From: Paraburkholderia sp. Tr-20389
GTDB lineage: Bacteria; Pseudomonadota; Gammaproteobacteria; Burkholderiales; Burkholderiaceae
Assembly (NCBI RefSeq): GCF_017104565.1
Contig: NZ_JAAGPD010000028.1
Coordinates: forward strand, 62,001 to 126,000
Reading direction: 5' to 3'
DNA length: 64,000 nucleotides
Shown here: one piece after another, positions 52,282 through 61,891 of the stretch
Position numbering within the stretch: the stretch's first letter is position 1
How the letters are laid out: each line of letters begins with the position of its first letter
Notes under the pieces: model-generated
The model's database searches: none
What the model was told of the DNA's origin: nothing
The model's input: only the letters and a program-made list of their open reading frames with translations
Position numbers and translations under genes: made by a program

Positions 52282-55200
52282 TGGGTTCGCGCAACCTTGT
52301 TCCTCTCATCCCTTCCGCACCGCGCGATCTCGTGCCCGTCACTGGCGCGGGCGGCGGTGGCGGCAAGGGTGGTGGCGGCAGTTCGCGCTCGCCCGTCGAG
52401 GCACCGGATTCGCTGCGCTCGACGCAGTACGCGCGCGTCATCAACCTGATCTGCGAGGGCGAGGTCGAGGGCATCGTCGGTGATGCGATGGGCATCTATG
52501 TCGACGACACGCCGTTGCAGAACGCGGACGGCTCGTGGAACTTCGTCGGCGCAGGCATCGAGTGGCGCAACGGCGCGGCCACGCAGGCACCGATCAACGG
52601 CTTCTCCACCACCGAATCCGAATCGAGCGTGGGCGTCACGGTCACGCAGGCCGCGCCCGTGGTGCGCAGCGTGACGAACCCGAACCTGAACTCGGTGCGC
52701 GTGACGCTCGGTTTCCCGAGCCTTTCCTTTACCGATACGACGACCGGCGACGTGTCGGGCACGAGCGTGCAGCTTGCGATCGACGTCCAGAAAGACGGCG
52801 GCGGATTCCAGCAGGTCTACGTCGACACAGTCACCGGCAAGACCACGAGCCGCTACCAGCGCAGCTATCGCATCAGCCTCGCGCGCTTCGGTACGGTCGG
52901 CGGTACCTACGATATCCGCGTGCGCCGCCTCACAGACGACTCGACCACGCCGTATCTGGTCAACGCGTTCCAATGGGAGACGATGACAGAGATCGTCGAA
53001 TCGAATCTGATGCACCCATACTCCGCGATCTGCGGGGTGCAGGTCGACGCATCGACGTTCCGGCAGATTCCGAAGCTGTCGTTCGATATCAGGATGCGGC
53101 GCATTCAGGTGCCGTCGAACTATGACCCGGCGACGCGCACCTATAGCGGTACGTGGGACGGCACCTTCAGGATCGCATGGAGCGATAACCCGGCATGGGT
53201 GCTCCACGACATCGCGACCACCGAACGATTCGGCCTCGGCGGCTATGTGACGCCCGAGATGATCGACAAATGGACGCTCTATACCATCGCGCAATACTGC
53301 GACGGCAGCGTTCCCGATGGCTTCGGTGGCTACGAGCCGCGCTACACGTGCAGTGTCTACCTGCAAACGCGCGAGGACGCGATCACGCTGCTCCAGCAGA
53401 TTGCCGCGATCTTCAACGGCATGATCTTCTGGTCGGGCGGCATGTTGACGGTGAGCGCCGACATGCCGGGCGACCCCGTGATGGAGTACACCGCCGCGAA
53501 CATCCTCGACGGCATCTTTATCTATCAGGGTACGCCGCTGAACCAGCGCCACACCGTTGCGCTCGTGACGTGGAACAACCCGGCGAACCGCTACCAGCAG
53601 GAGATCGAGTACGTCGAGGATGCCGACGCGATCATCCAGTGGGGCATGCGCGAGATCGCGGTGACGGCGCTCGGCTGCACCTCACGCGGGCAGGCGCACC
53701 GCGTGGGCCGGTGGCTGCTACTCACCGAGCAGATGCTGTCGGAGACCGTCTCGTTCAAGACGGGCATTGGCGCGGCCTTCACGCGCCCGGGCGATATCTT
53801 CTACACCGCCGACGAGACGCGCTCGGGCTATCGCACAGGCGGGCGCATCCTTGACGGGGATATCGACTGGCTCCAGCTTGACGCGCCTTTCGAGTTCAGC
53901 CCCTCAATCAATTACACGATCGGCGTGCTGCTGCCCGATGGCTCACTACAGCGCGTGGACGTGATGAACCCGGGCACGGTCTCGACCGACCAGATCGTGT
54001 TGCAGACGGCGCTGCGTATGGCACCCACGCGCATGTGCGTGTGGTCGATCAGCGCGACGAACGCGGTCAATGAGCAATGGCGTTGCATCAGCGTGGTCGA
54101 AGACGGGGACGACAACGTCGAGGTGCAGGGCGTCGCCTACCGGCCCGACAAGTTCGCGGCCATCGAGTACAACCTCACGCTCGAGTCTCTGCCGACCGGC
54201 GTCATCGATCCGTTCTCGATCGGCCCTTGCACGGAACTGAACGTCACCGAGTCGAAGTATCAGATCAGCCCGGTCGTGGTCGGCGCACGCGCGACCTTCT
54301 CGTGGCTCGCGCCGATTGGCGCGGTGCGCTATGCGGTCGCCTACCAGTTTGAGGATGACTCGCCCGTCTATGTCGACGCGTTCATGTCGAGCATCGATAT
54401 CCAGCCCACGCAGGAAGGCTCATGGACCTTCACCGTGTGGGCGATCAACGCGCTCGGCATCCGCAGCTCGCCCGCGACGATCAATGTTCAACTGCTCGGC
54501 CTCAGTCAGCCGCCGGATGATGTGCGCGGCTTCCAGCTTGACATCTATAACGACGCGGCGAACCTGCAGTGGATTCAGAGCGGCTCGCTCGATGTGATCG
54601 TCGGCGGCCAGGTCGTGATCCGCTTCTCGACGCGCATGTCGACTGAAGTGTCGTGGGAGGAAGCGAACGAGATTCAACGCTTCGCGGGCGGGTCGACGAA
54701 CGGTTTCGTGCCGCTGATGAAGGGCACCTACTTTGCCAAGTTCGCGAACTCGTCGGGCAAGTACTCGACGAACCCAGCGATGGTGATCAGCACCACCGGG
54801 CCGTTACGCGATTACAACCTCGTGGCGGACATGGTCCAGCAGCCGACCTTCGCGGGCGAGAAGCTATATACCGAGGTGCGTACCGGTGTGCTGTACCTCT
54901 CGCAGGACTCGCACGGCTTTGTCAAGTCGACGACCGGCGCGTATTACTTCGATCATGTGATCGACCTCGGCAAGGTATACACAGTGCGCTGCACGTCTTA
55001 TGTCGAGGGCGCGGCCTATGACTTCTTCAACGATGTGGACACGTGGCCCGATTGGGATGCGGTGCTCGACGTCGACGGCACCAAGATCGACGAAGGCGGT
55101 GCGCTCGTGCTGGCGTCGCTGACGAACGTCGATCCCGCCACGGTGACCGACGACGACTGGAGTCCCTACACGCGGCTCGTCGCCGCCGATCTCACGTTCC

Positions 55201-55637
55201 GCGCCGCGCGCTTCATGTGCGCGCTGCATGTGAAGGACAACACGCAGGGCATCGGTATCACGACGCTCGGCGTGACTGTCGATGTACCCGATCGCATCGA
55301 GTCGCGTAACAACGTGCCGGTCGATGCGGCGGGCACCGTGATCACATTCAGCGTGCCGTTCAAGGACACGCCTGCGATCGCGATCGTCGCGCAGGGTCTG
55401 CAGACGGGCGACAAGTGGTTCATCGACCAGCAGTCGGCCTCTGGCTTTCGCATCAGGTTTCAGGATTCGACGGGCGCAGGCATCGCCAAGACGTGCGACT
55501 GGATCGCGCGCGGCTACGGCTACGAACACACCGATCTTGACGGCCTCGGCTTCGCGAGGCTCGCACGGTTCGACTCACCGCTGATCACGGCGATGCGTGA
55601 GCGTATTGGACCGAAGCGCCTGAAGGCGACCCTCTAA
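52281..55637 (+). CDS. host-specificity tail tip protein gpJ-like
   Basis: 1118 residues. A glycine-rich N-terminus (GAGGGGGKGGGGSS) leads to conserved hub domains (YARVINLICEGEVEGIVGDA, WVLHDIATTERFGLGGYVTP), fibronectin-type regions in the middle (~690-790), and a divergent C-terminal ~300 residues. That C-terminal region is the usual receptor-binding part in lambda J. Confidence 0.92.
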   Translation: MGSRNLVPLIPSAPRDLVPVTGAGGGGGKGGGGSSRSPVEAPDSLRSTQYARVINLICEGEVEGIVGDAMGIYVDDTPLQNADGSWNFVGAGIEWRNGAATQAPINGFSTTESESSVGVTVTQAAPVVRSVTNPNLNSVRVTLGFPSLSFTDTTTGDVSGTSVQLAIDVQKDGGGFQQVYVDTVTGKTTSRYQRSYRISLARFGTVGGTYDIRVRRLTDDSTTPYLVNAFQWETMTEIVESNLMHPYSAICGVQVDASTFRQIPKLSFDIRMRRIQVPSNYDPATRTYSGTWDGTFRIAWSDNPAWVLHDIATTERFGLGGYVTPEMIDKWTLYTIAQYCDGSVPDGFGGYEPRYTCSVYLQTREDAITLLQQIAAIFNGMIFWSGGMLTVSADMPGDPVMEYTAANILDGIFIYQGTPLNQRHTVALVTWNNPANRYQQEIEYVEDADAIIQWGMREIAVTALGCTSRGQAHRVGRWLLLTEQMLSETVSFKTGIGAAFTRPGDIFYTADETRSGYRTGGRILDGDIDWLQLDAPFEFSPSINYTIGVLLPDGSLQRVDVMNPGTVSTDQIVLQTALRMAPTRMCVWSISATNAVNEQWRCISVVEDGDDNVEVQGVAYRPDKFAAIEYNLTLESLPTGVIDPFSIGPCTELNVTESKYQISPVVVGARATFSWLAPIGAVRYAVAYQFEDDSPVYVDAFMSSIDIQPTQEGSWTFTVWAINALGIRSSPATINVQLLGLSQPPDDVRGFQLDIYNDAANLQWIQSGSLDVIVGGQVVIRFSTRMSTEVSWEEANEIQRFAGGSTNGFVPLMKGTYFAKFANSSGKYSTNPAMVISTTGPLRDYNLVADMVQQPTFAGEKLYTEVRTGVLYLSQDSHGFVKSTTGAYYFDHVIDLGKVYTVRCTSYVEGAAYDFFNDVDTWPDWDAVLDVDGTKIDEGGALVLASLTNVDPATVTDDDWSPYTRLVAADLTFRAARFMCALHVKDNTQGIGITTLGVTVDVPDRIESRNNVPVDAAGTVITFSVPFKDTPAIAIVAQGLQTGDKWFIDQQSASGFRIRFQDSTGAGIAKTCDWIARGYGYEHTDLDGLGFARLARFDSPLITAMRERIGPKRLKATL

Positions 55638-55651
55638 CCAGCGAGCAAATC

Positions 55652-56455
55652 ATGACGCAACCTTCCTCTTCGTATCAGGTGCCTGCGCATCCGTCCGGTC
55701 TGGACATGCGCACGCAACTCAACGAGATCGTGCTCTCGGTGCTCGGGGACAACTGCGGGGCGACCGAACCGCCCGAAACCTACCCGGGCATGATGTGGGG
55801 CGACACGACTGCCGTGCGTCTGAAGCGTCGAACCAACGCGAACGATGGATGGGTCGACATCGGCCCGCTCGATGACTTCCTCGCGGACGTGCGCAACTCG
55901 ATCAAGGCGGCGGTGCCGAAGAACACGATCATCATGTGGTTCGGTGACGGCAACAATCCGCCGGTCGGCTACGTGAAGTGCGATGGCACCAATGGCACGC
56001 CCGATATGCGCGACACGTTTCCCTGCGGCGCGGGCGGATCGCTCGCATCAGGCGCGCGAGCCGGTGCGAACTCCCGCGTGCTCGACGCCAATAACCTGCC
56101 GGTTCACGCGCACGGCGTCTATGACCCGAGCCACGCGCATAGCGTCGCGGACGGGGGGCATGCTCACGGCGTGGGCGATCCGGGCCACGCCCACAGCATC
56201 CCAAACTACGGCTCGGTGCAGGCGGGTGCCGACAACGGCGGCGCGCAATGTCCGGTCTCGACCGGCTACAGTTCGGGACGCGGGCAGAACAACGTCAATG
56301 CGGGCGGCACCGGCATCTGGATCGGCGCGAGCGGAACCGGCATCGGCATCTACGGCGCGGGCACCGGCATCGGCATCTATAACGCCGGCGGAAGCACTGC
56401 GTTCGACAACCGGCCTGCGTGCGTGGGGCTGTGGTTCCTCATGAAGACGACCTGA
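55652..56455 (+). CDS. tail fibre / phage collar-domain protein
   Basis: 267 residues. The central PVGYVKCDGTNGTPDMRDTF is the phage tail collar signature. An HxH-rich segment follows: VHAHGVYDPSHAHSVADGG and HAHGVGDPGHAHSIP, which in T4 gp12-type fibres coordinates metal on the trimer axis. Then come Gly-Ile-rich beta-helix-like repeats (GTGIWIGASGTGIGIYGAG). Probable receptor-binding tip. Confidence 0.88.
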   Translation: MTQPSSSYQVPAHPSGLDMRTQLNEIVLSVLGDNCGATEPPETYPGMMWGDTTAVRLKRRTNANDGWVDIGPLDDFLADVRNSIKAAVPKNTIIMWFGDGNNPPVGYVKCDGTNGTPDMRDTFPCGAGGSLASGARAGANSRVLDANNLPVHAHGVYDPSHAHSVADGGHAHGVGDPGHAHSIPNYGSVQAGADNGGAQCPVSTGYSSGRGQNNVNAGGTGIWIGASGTGIGIYGAGTGIGIYNAGGSTAFDNRPACVGLWFLMKTT

Positions 56456-56457
56456 TC

Positions 56458-56703
56458 ATGCGCGCGCTATCCGGCACCCTCGCGATCGCGGCGCTCGCCG
56501 CGTGCAGCACCGTCCCCTCCGATCAGATGCGGGCGGGACACAACACGACGTTCCCTCCGTTGCCCGCCTGTCTCTTCTTCTGCTTTGCGCGGGTCGACTC
56601 AACGATCGACACGACCAACTCGATCAACCGGCAGACGAAGGCCGGAAGCTCGAAGCCCGCGAGCGCAGCGCCCCCTTTGCCCGGCCCCAAGGAGCATCCG
56701 TGA
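56458..56703 (+). CDS. small predicted lipoprotein
   Basis: 81 residues. MRALSGTLAIAALAACSTVP has a lipobox LAAC. The short mature chain holds FPPLPACLFFCFARVD and a Pro/Ala-rich end. Position right after the fibre gene is where lysis genes often start, and a Rz1-like role is possible, but no holin, endolysin or Rz partner is seen beside it. Confidence 0.65.
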   Translation: MRALSGTLAIAALAACSTVPSDQMRAGHNTTFPPLPACLFFCFARVDSTIDTTNSINRQTKAGSSKPASAAPPLPGPKEHP

Positions 56704-57011
56704 GTGTTGATGCTACGAGCGGTGCAGCCGATCCAGAGTCGAACCAGTCCGGCTAAGGAGCGATCAGTGACTTGTCCAACAGCTCCAATAGCGTCGCTAT
56801 CGTCGCGTCCGGCATGACCTCACTTAGCGCGCCACCGTAGATCCTGCGGCAAACGGCTCCGTATTCGAGCGTAAGATCGCTGAACTCGATCACCGCTTGC
56901 TGGGCGTTTCGCCCCGCGCGTCATGTAGCTGTCTGGGTCTGTGAATTTGATAGCGAAAGCTGCTTGCTTCCTGACCGAGGCTATAGTCAGCCGCTGCCCA
57001 ATGGCCCGCAT
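56704..57011. other. intergenic, end of late operon
   Basis: About 300 bp, no gene supported. The GC content drops after 56760, marking the change from phage core to accessory cargo. Confidence 0.4.
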
Positions 57012-57287
57012 ATGGCATTTTCCTTCAATCTACGTCGGAATGCTTTCATAACCTATATTTTTGCCGATCCCCGTACACTTCTGGAAGGCAAGGCACATCC
57101 CGAGTTTCTAGACAAGGTGCTTGCTGATCGAAAGTCGCTTCCCCTTAAGCAAATCGATGTTCAATTTATGCGTAACAACCGCGAGCTGCTTGCCATCTAT
57201 AACGGCCACGTCGTCTACCAGTGTCACGAACGGGTATTTTGTGCGACCGAAGATGGACTCGTCCTGCCTCAAGCTAGCCGCGAATGA
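57012..57287 (+). CDS. small hypothetical protein
   Basis: 91 residues starting MAFSFNLRRNAFITYIFADP. Reads as a compact alpha/beta chain (LPLKQIDVQFMRNNRELLAI, YNGHVVYQCHERVFCATED). No recognised family, and the ribosome site is weak. Kept because its composition is protein-like and it stands alone in the gap. Confidence 0.4.
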   Translation: MAFSFNLRRNAFITYIFADPRTLLEGKAHPEFLDKVLADRKSLPLKQIDVQFMRNNRELLAIYNGHVVYQCHERVFCATEDGLVLPQASRE

Positions 57288-57361
57288 CCCCAATGTAATT
57301 GGATGCGCCAATCGAGTGTCCATCGTCGGCATTGGATGACTGACAGCTGATGTGTAGCGTG

Positions 57362-58504
57362 CTAACTTGGGATGTCGGACGTATCGGGGACGGTCGAACG
57401 CTGAAAGAATGCGGTAGCGACGCGTGAAACCATGTCTTCGCTCGGGTGGGCAATTTTGGGGTGTTTGTGCTGCGTTTTCAGGTACCAGAGTGCAGCTTGT
57501 GCGGGATGTACGAATTCTTCGAGAAAGTAGTGCGTTGGATCGTTTGTGAATATCACAGCATTGGAAGGAAAATCATCTTTGTCGAAACCATGGTTTTCGC
57601 AGTCTTCGAGTGTCGCCTTTAGCTCAGCTAGCCAGCTACGATATTCGTCGTTGTCTTTAGGCGCAGGTAGATTCACGTCAACGAAAACGTAGTAGGGGAT
57701 TTCCGTATCGAGCGACAGAGCGTCGTGCAATAGGCGACGCACGTCTATGAATTGTCCCGATGCCCATTCCTTTCCGCTTGCGTGGCCGTGAACTCCAAGT
57801 CGATGGCGACTTTTCGCTTCGACGGCAATGCGTAGGCCGGTCTTCGGGTCGCACGCGACGAATTCAGGGTGATCTCGGGTATTGTCCGTTTCGTCTTCGA
57901 ATTCAATCTCAAATCCTGCTGCGATAAAGCTGGCCGTTACACAAAGTTCGTACAGTGCGCCTTGAAATTGATCGCGCGATTTTAAACGCGCGAGAATCCT
58001 TTTGGACAGGCTGGCATTGTTGCGAATTGTGAATAGATCATATGACATGCGGAGCCAAGTTCCTTTGGCTCCTATTGGTGCGAAACCTTCAGGCTTTTGG
58101 GGCCGTTGCGGGTCTTGGTTGTGACGATCGATAACGTCGAGCCAGTTGACGAGTTGGTGTCGGTCTTCTACTGGCTTCTCTCGTTCGGCTTCGATCCAAT
58201 CGAAGCCGATTGTCGAAATGGCAAGACGGTCGATGAAGTCAGGGAAGCCACCAGCTTCGATCATGTGGATCTCGTTTCCGACGGCAAAGGCGTGCCCATT
58301 GTTGAATGGCGTGTGAACGGGTATGCGTCCGGTGCCGTGGCGTTCCTTGAAGTCCGCAAGCTTCATTTGCTGAAGGTTAAAAAATTCTCGAACTTGCCTG
58401 AATTGCTCTTGCGAGGGCGAGTCTGCTATGAGGGCATGGCAATTCTTGTACTTCCGCCCACTGCCGCACGCACAGCGAAGCTTTGCGTCGGATTTGTTTG
58501 TCAT
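57362..58504 (-). CDS. SEC-C zinc knuckle protein with predicted PD-(D/E)XK nuclease
   Basis: 380 residues from ATG 58504 (MTNKSDAKLRCACGSGRKYK), AGGA 8 nt upstream; ATG 58513 adds three residues. The SEC-C motif CACGSGRKYKNCH is at ~11-23. A second domain at ~200-320 has FVACDPKTGLRIAVEAKSRH, whose EAK fits a PD-(D/E)XK active site. Opposite orientation to the late genes and lower GC, so it is likely cargo. Could be a restriction-type defence nuclease. Confidence 0.6.
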   Translation of the reverse strand: MTNKSDAKLRCACGSGRKYKNCHALIADSPSQEQFRQVREFFNLQQMKLADFKERHGTGRIPVHTPFNNGHAFAVGNEIHMIEAGGFPDFIDRLAISTIGFDWIEAEREKPVEDRHQLVNWLDVIDRHNQDPQRPQKPEGFAPIGAKGTWLRMSYDLFTIRNNASLSKRILARLKSRDQFQGALYELCVTASFIAAGFEIEFEDETDNTRDHPEFVACDPKTGLRIAVEAKSRHRLGVHGHASGKEWASGQFIDVRRLLHDALSLDTEIPYYVFVDVNLPAPKDNDEYRSWLAELKATLEDCENHGFDKDDFPSNAVIFTNDPTHYFLEEFVHPAQAALWYLKTQHKHPKIAHPSEDMVSRVATAFFQRSTVPDTSDIPS

Positions 58505-59155
58505 CTCGTTCATCCTGGTTGGGGCATTGCATAGAACGTACGAGTGTGTTTGTAACAGATTGCCAAAGAATCGCGTACCAGGATTTCGTCTCTTTCCTAT
58601 TGATTCGGCGAAGGAACGGGCGGCAGACACTCCGCGCAGTTGCGCGGCCCCGAAAGGGGTTGCAAAGTTCGATTCGCACCGACTCAGTTACGGCCGGAAA
58701 CACGACTATCGCGATACGAAGGCCTATCGCAATAACGACGTTTTCAGGCGCGTCCGTAGGGGCGCGCCCCTCTCGAACGAGCGGGCGGCAACGAATGACT
58801 GTACATGGACGCCACGGGCGTTTGCCGACCCTCAGCCGACAGTCGCACCTTCAGCGGTTCACGGCCGGTATCGGATGTCGAGCAGTCGTCGCAACTGCGC
58901 GCAATCTGCAAGCGCTTGTCGAAACTAGAGCGGTACGGCGGTACCCGTCCATAGAGCTTCCCTCCTCACACCGGCCGCGTTGGACCCGTTTGGAGAGTTT
59001 GTAGTTGGCAAAACACAAGCACTACGGCTGAAACTTGTGCGACTCTCATCTGTTCGAAAGATTTCAAAAGGCTGGCCGCGATAGGTAACATAGCGAATCG
59101 GAAAATAACGAGATGGGCAGCGCTCGCTGCTCGACCACATCGCGAATCGGGAATT
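58505..59155. other. intergenic between two predicted nuclease genes
   Basis: 650 bp between divergently transcribed genes. Several short frames are present, none with family features. It must carry both promoters; no specific element could be fixed. Confidence 0.45.
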
Positions 59156-60247
59156 ATGGAACTCACGGGAAAGCAAGTCTGGCAGCATGCCGGAGGCGAG
59201 CCGCGGCGAAACTACGTCAGCATATGCCTAGAATGGGGCGTCATTCTAAATGGCCCGGGGTCTGCGGGTCGGTTGCCGGAGGCTGCCAAGACGCTGCGGG
59301 AGGACGGCTGGTCTGCACGGAAGATCACCGACTTGAAGCGATTCAGCGAAATAATGCGCCCTGGCGATATTGTCGTGCTTCGTATCGGCACCAACCAGGT
59401 GTATGGGGTGGGCGAAGTCGTCGGTTCGTACGAGTGGCACGACGAGTTCGGCGACATTGACGGATGGGATCTGCAGCATGTTCGTCGCGTAAAGTGGCTT
59501 TGGAAGGCGACGACGGGGCCGAAGCGCTTTGACACCTATGCAATGAAACAGGGCGATACCACTCAATTGCTTAACGAGGGTCCTGTGATGGATTGGCTTA
59601 ACACGCTCACCCCTTCAGCCGACGCCATAAACGCACTACTGCCCGAATTGCCACAGCAAGGCGAGAGATCGATTTCGCTATCGGCGATATCTGCTTATTT
59701 GTTTGATCATGGCGTCGCCAGTTCGTCGATCACAAATCTCATGGGCGAAATCGGTGAACTTACTCGGATTGCGGAATGGTACACGCGGACCAAAAAACCG
59801 TCGGAACATGAGACCGTGGCATATCTGGTCGTGCCTTTGCTGCGAGCTCTGGGATGGACGCCACAGCGAATGGCGGTCGAATGGAACTTCGTGGATATAG
59901 CACTTTTCGAACGTCTGCCTCGCCAAGATGAGAATCTTTGTGCGGTTGTGGAAGCGAAAAAAATGGAGGACTCTTGTCTAACTGCGATGTCGCAGGCGTT
60001 GGGATACGCGAAGTCGCGATCCGCATGCCATCGGCTGATCGTGACCGATGGACTGCGTTACGGCGTGTACACGCGCCCGGACGGGGAAGAATTCAAGCTC
60101 TATGCGTACTTTAACCTCACTCGACTTCGAACGGACTACCCAGCCTATCGAAGCAAGGGTGCATGTGAGGCTATGCTTGCACTAGCTCCTGAATGGCGTC
60201 CAGGCGCAGAAATCAGACCTGTTGAATCGGCCGAGGAGTTTGCTTGA
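59156..60247 (+). CDS. predicted restriction nuclease: EVE/PUA-like plus HsdR_N domain
   Basis: 363 residues. The N-terminal ~115 residues carry PGDIVVLRIGTNQVYGVGEV and a following strand/basic segment (LQHVRRVKWLW), resembling EVE/PUA-type pockets that read modified bases. The C-terminal ~150 residues are HsdR_N-like: EHETVAYLVVPLLRALGWTP, VDIALFERLPRQDENLCAVV then EAKK, and HRLIVTDGLRYGVY. D and ExK form the nuclease core. No helicase is attached. A modification-sensing restriction enzyme is the best guess. Confidence 0.6.
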   Translation: MELTGKQVWQHAGGEPRRNYVSICLEWGVILNGPGSAGRLPEAAKTLREDGWSARKITDLKRFSEIMRPGDIVVLRIGTNQVYGVGEVVGSYEWHDEFGDIDGWDLQHVRRVKWLWKATTGPKRFDTYAMKQGDTTQLLNEGPVMDWLNTLTPSADAINALLPELPQQGERSISLSAISAYLFDHGVASSSITNLMGEIGELTRIAEWYTRTKKPSEHETVAYLVVPLLRALGWTPQRMAVEWNFVDIALFERLPRQDENLCAVVEAKKMEDSCLTAMSQALGYAKSRSACHRLIVTDGLRYGVYTRPDGEEFKLYAYFNLTRLRTDYPAYRSKGACEAMLALAPEWRPGAEIRPVESAEEFA

Positions 60248-60696
60248 TGAGGGGTTGGCGGGGACGGTTGATGCTGCCTTGATATGGTCGCTCTTGTATT
60301 GCACTGCGCCTCCGAAGTTGGCGCCCGCAAACTCGACGCTCCGGAGATTGGCTCCAGACGAGTCTCCCAGCCCTGCTGCTAGTTTTCCCACTCTCGTTAT
60401 CTGGCCACGCGAGCCAGCGGGGGTGAAGTCGTCCGCTGAATGACCGCTCCGCCAACTCGCAACCGACGTTCGTATCGCGAGACTAACTCGCAAACGAACG
60501 TCGCTTCTTGGGCCGCATTTGGCCGTCCGCCGAACTATTTTGCTTCAGTGTAGGCTCCGTCACTCGGTCTGGCAGCTCTGCTAGCCCTTCCGCGAAAAGC
60601 ACCGTCATGAATTGTTAGCGTCGGTATGCGAGCTGCGGACCGGCACACATGCCGACCACAACCAGTCCAACGAAAAGCGCAGTCACGCATCGCTGA
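60248..60696. other. intergenic, contains large palindrome
   Basis: 450 bp without a supported gene. Minus-strand text near 60290-60350 reads GANLRSVEFAGANFGGA, reminiscent of pentapeptide repeats, but too short to call. Confidence 0.4.
60464..60503. repeat. long imperfect palindrome
   Basis: CGACGTTCGT (60464-60473) and ACGAACGTCG (60494-60503) are perfect 10-bp arms. An inner GCGAG/CTCGC pair surrounds a 5-nt ACTAA loop. It could form a strong hairpin between the nuclease gene and the leftward macro-domain genes. Confidence 0.65.
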
Positions 60697-61230
60697 TCAT
60701 TGATGCGACTCGGCGGGCACGAGGCCCATTTGCTCGTCCCAAGCGCGGCGCATTTGACGCGCGCTCTCCTGCGGGACCATCCGGCCCGTCAGCGTCGCGA
60801 GGCCCGGGCAGATCACCACCTGCAGATTCGAGTGCCGCACCGCGCGCAGCACCGCGCGGAACGCGAGATAGGCGTTCTCGGTGTGCGCCACGTTGCTCGG
60901 CACCATCATCGTCGGCGCGGCGATCATGAGTGGAATCTCCCGATAGCCGGTCCAGACGATCATCGCCTCACCGACCGCCAGCAGTTTCGTCGGCAGCCTC
61001 GCGATCAGGTCTTGCAGTTCGCGCTCGATCTGCGGGCCGAATCGATAGCGATAGACGGCATCGATGCCGCGGTCCATCCAGCCGTGCGAGTTCGCGGGCG
61101 ACACGATCGCATCGGCGGGCGCGCCGTCAAACACGTCTGCGCACTTGACGTCGATCGCAGGGATACCGGCGAAGGCGGTGACGACTGCCTCCGTTACCTG
61201 CGGGTTCAGGTCGCGGAAGCGCAGCTTCAT
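60697..61230 (-). CDS. macro-domain protein
   Basis: 177 residues. ADAIVSPANSHGWMDRGIDA is the macro-domain ADP-ribose loop, and VVICPGLATLTGRMVPQES follows the fold's second loop. It may bind or remove ADP-ribose; phages use such proteins in NAD/ADP-ribosyl conflicts. Its start overlaps the next gene's stop by 4 nt, so it is co-translated with the 187-residue gene upstream. Confidence 0.75.
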   Translation of the reverse strand: MKLRFRDLNPQVTEAVVTAFAGIPAIDVKCADVFDGAPADAIVSPANSHGWMDRGIDAVYRYRFGPQIERELQDLIARLPTKLLAVGEAMIVWTGYREIPLMIAAPTMMVPSNVAHTENAYLAFRAVLRAVRHSNLQVVICPGLATLTGRMVPQESARQMRRAWDEQMGLVPAESHQ

Positions 61231-61790
61231 TGCATGGCCTGCTTGGCGAGCACGACGTCAGCGAGCGCGGCGAACTGCGCCGCGAGCATCTCAGTCTCGG
61301 CGCGCGCGTAGTCATAGGTCCGATACTCGGCGGGCGTGCGAAAGACCTGCGCGGCCTGCTCGGGGTCAGTCTGATACGCCTGAATGGTCATTGGGTCGAG
61401 CGGCTTGAAGTCCCACTGATGCCCGCACATGAAGCCGTAGAACCACAGGCCGGGATAGTTATCGCCCACCACGCCTGTGTTCCAGATGCCGCCGTGGACG
61501 TCGATCACGACCGAGAGTGGCAGCGCGATATCGGCTTCAAGTGTGCGTGGCACCACGCCACGCAGGTCTGCTGCGGCCACGCGCGTGCTGTTCAGTTCGC
61601 GTCCCGCGACCGAGGTCGGGACGATGATCAGCACATCGCGGCGCTGGCCGTGGAGCGCGTGCGACTTCGGCACGCCCGCATAGCCGTTCCAAACGCCGTT
61701 GTGATCGCGGCGCATCACGCAGACGAGTTCGGACGCCTCGAAAGTATCTGCATCCGGTTCGTTATCCCAGGGGTGTGCAACATTCGACAT
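61227..61790 (-). CDS. phage protein of unknown function
   Basis: 187 residues from ATG 61790 (MSNVAHPWDNEPDADTFEAS), AGGAGG 8 nt upstream. Contains GVWNGYAGVPKSHALHG, LPLSVVIDVHGGIWN and YPGLWFYGFMCGHQWDF. This pattern is seen in small phage proteins of unknown role. Operon with the macro-domain gene suggests a joint function. Confidence 0.7.
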   Translation of the reverse strand: MSNVAHPWDNEPDADTFEASELVCVMRRDHNGVWNGYAGVPKSHALHGQRRDVLIIVPTSVAGRELNSTRVAAADLRGVVPRTLEADIALPLSVVIDVHGGIWNTGVVGDNYPGLWFYGFMCGHQWDFKPLDPMTIQAYQTDPEQAAQVFRTPAEYRTYDYARAETEMLAAQFAALADVVLAKQAMQ

Positions 61791-61891
61791 GAAAACGCCC
61801 TCCTGAAGGTGTCCTGCAAAGTTTAGGATAGTAGCGAGGCACTGATAAGCACCGCGCCTCACGATCACAGTTCTAACCAATGGAGTGCAAC

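Noticed and set aside
56886-56945. Possible fourth copy of the late promoter-terminator module (GGGCGTTTCGCCCCG, GTAGCTGTCTGGGTCTG)
   Set aside because: Similarity is short, the hairpin and promoter boxes are not preserved.
60290-60350. Pentapeptide-repeat-like text on the minus strand
   Set aside because: Only about two to three repeats, frame lacks a start and supporting context.
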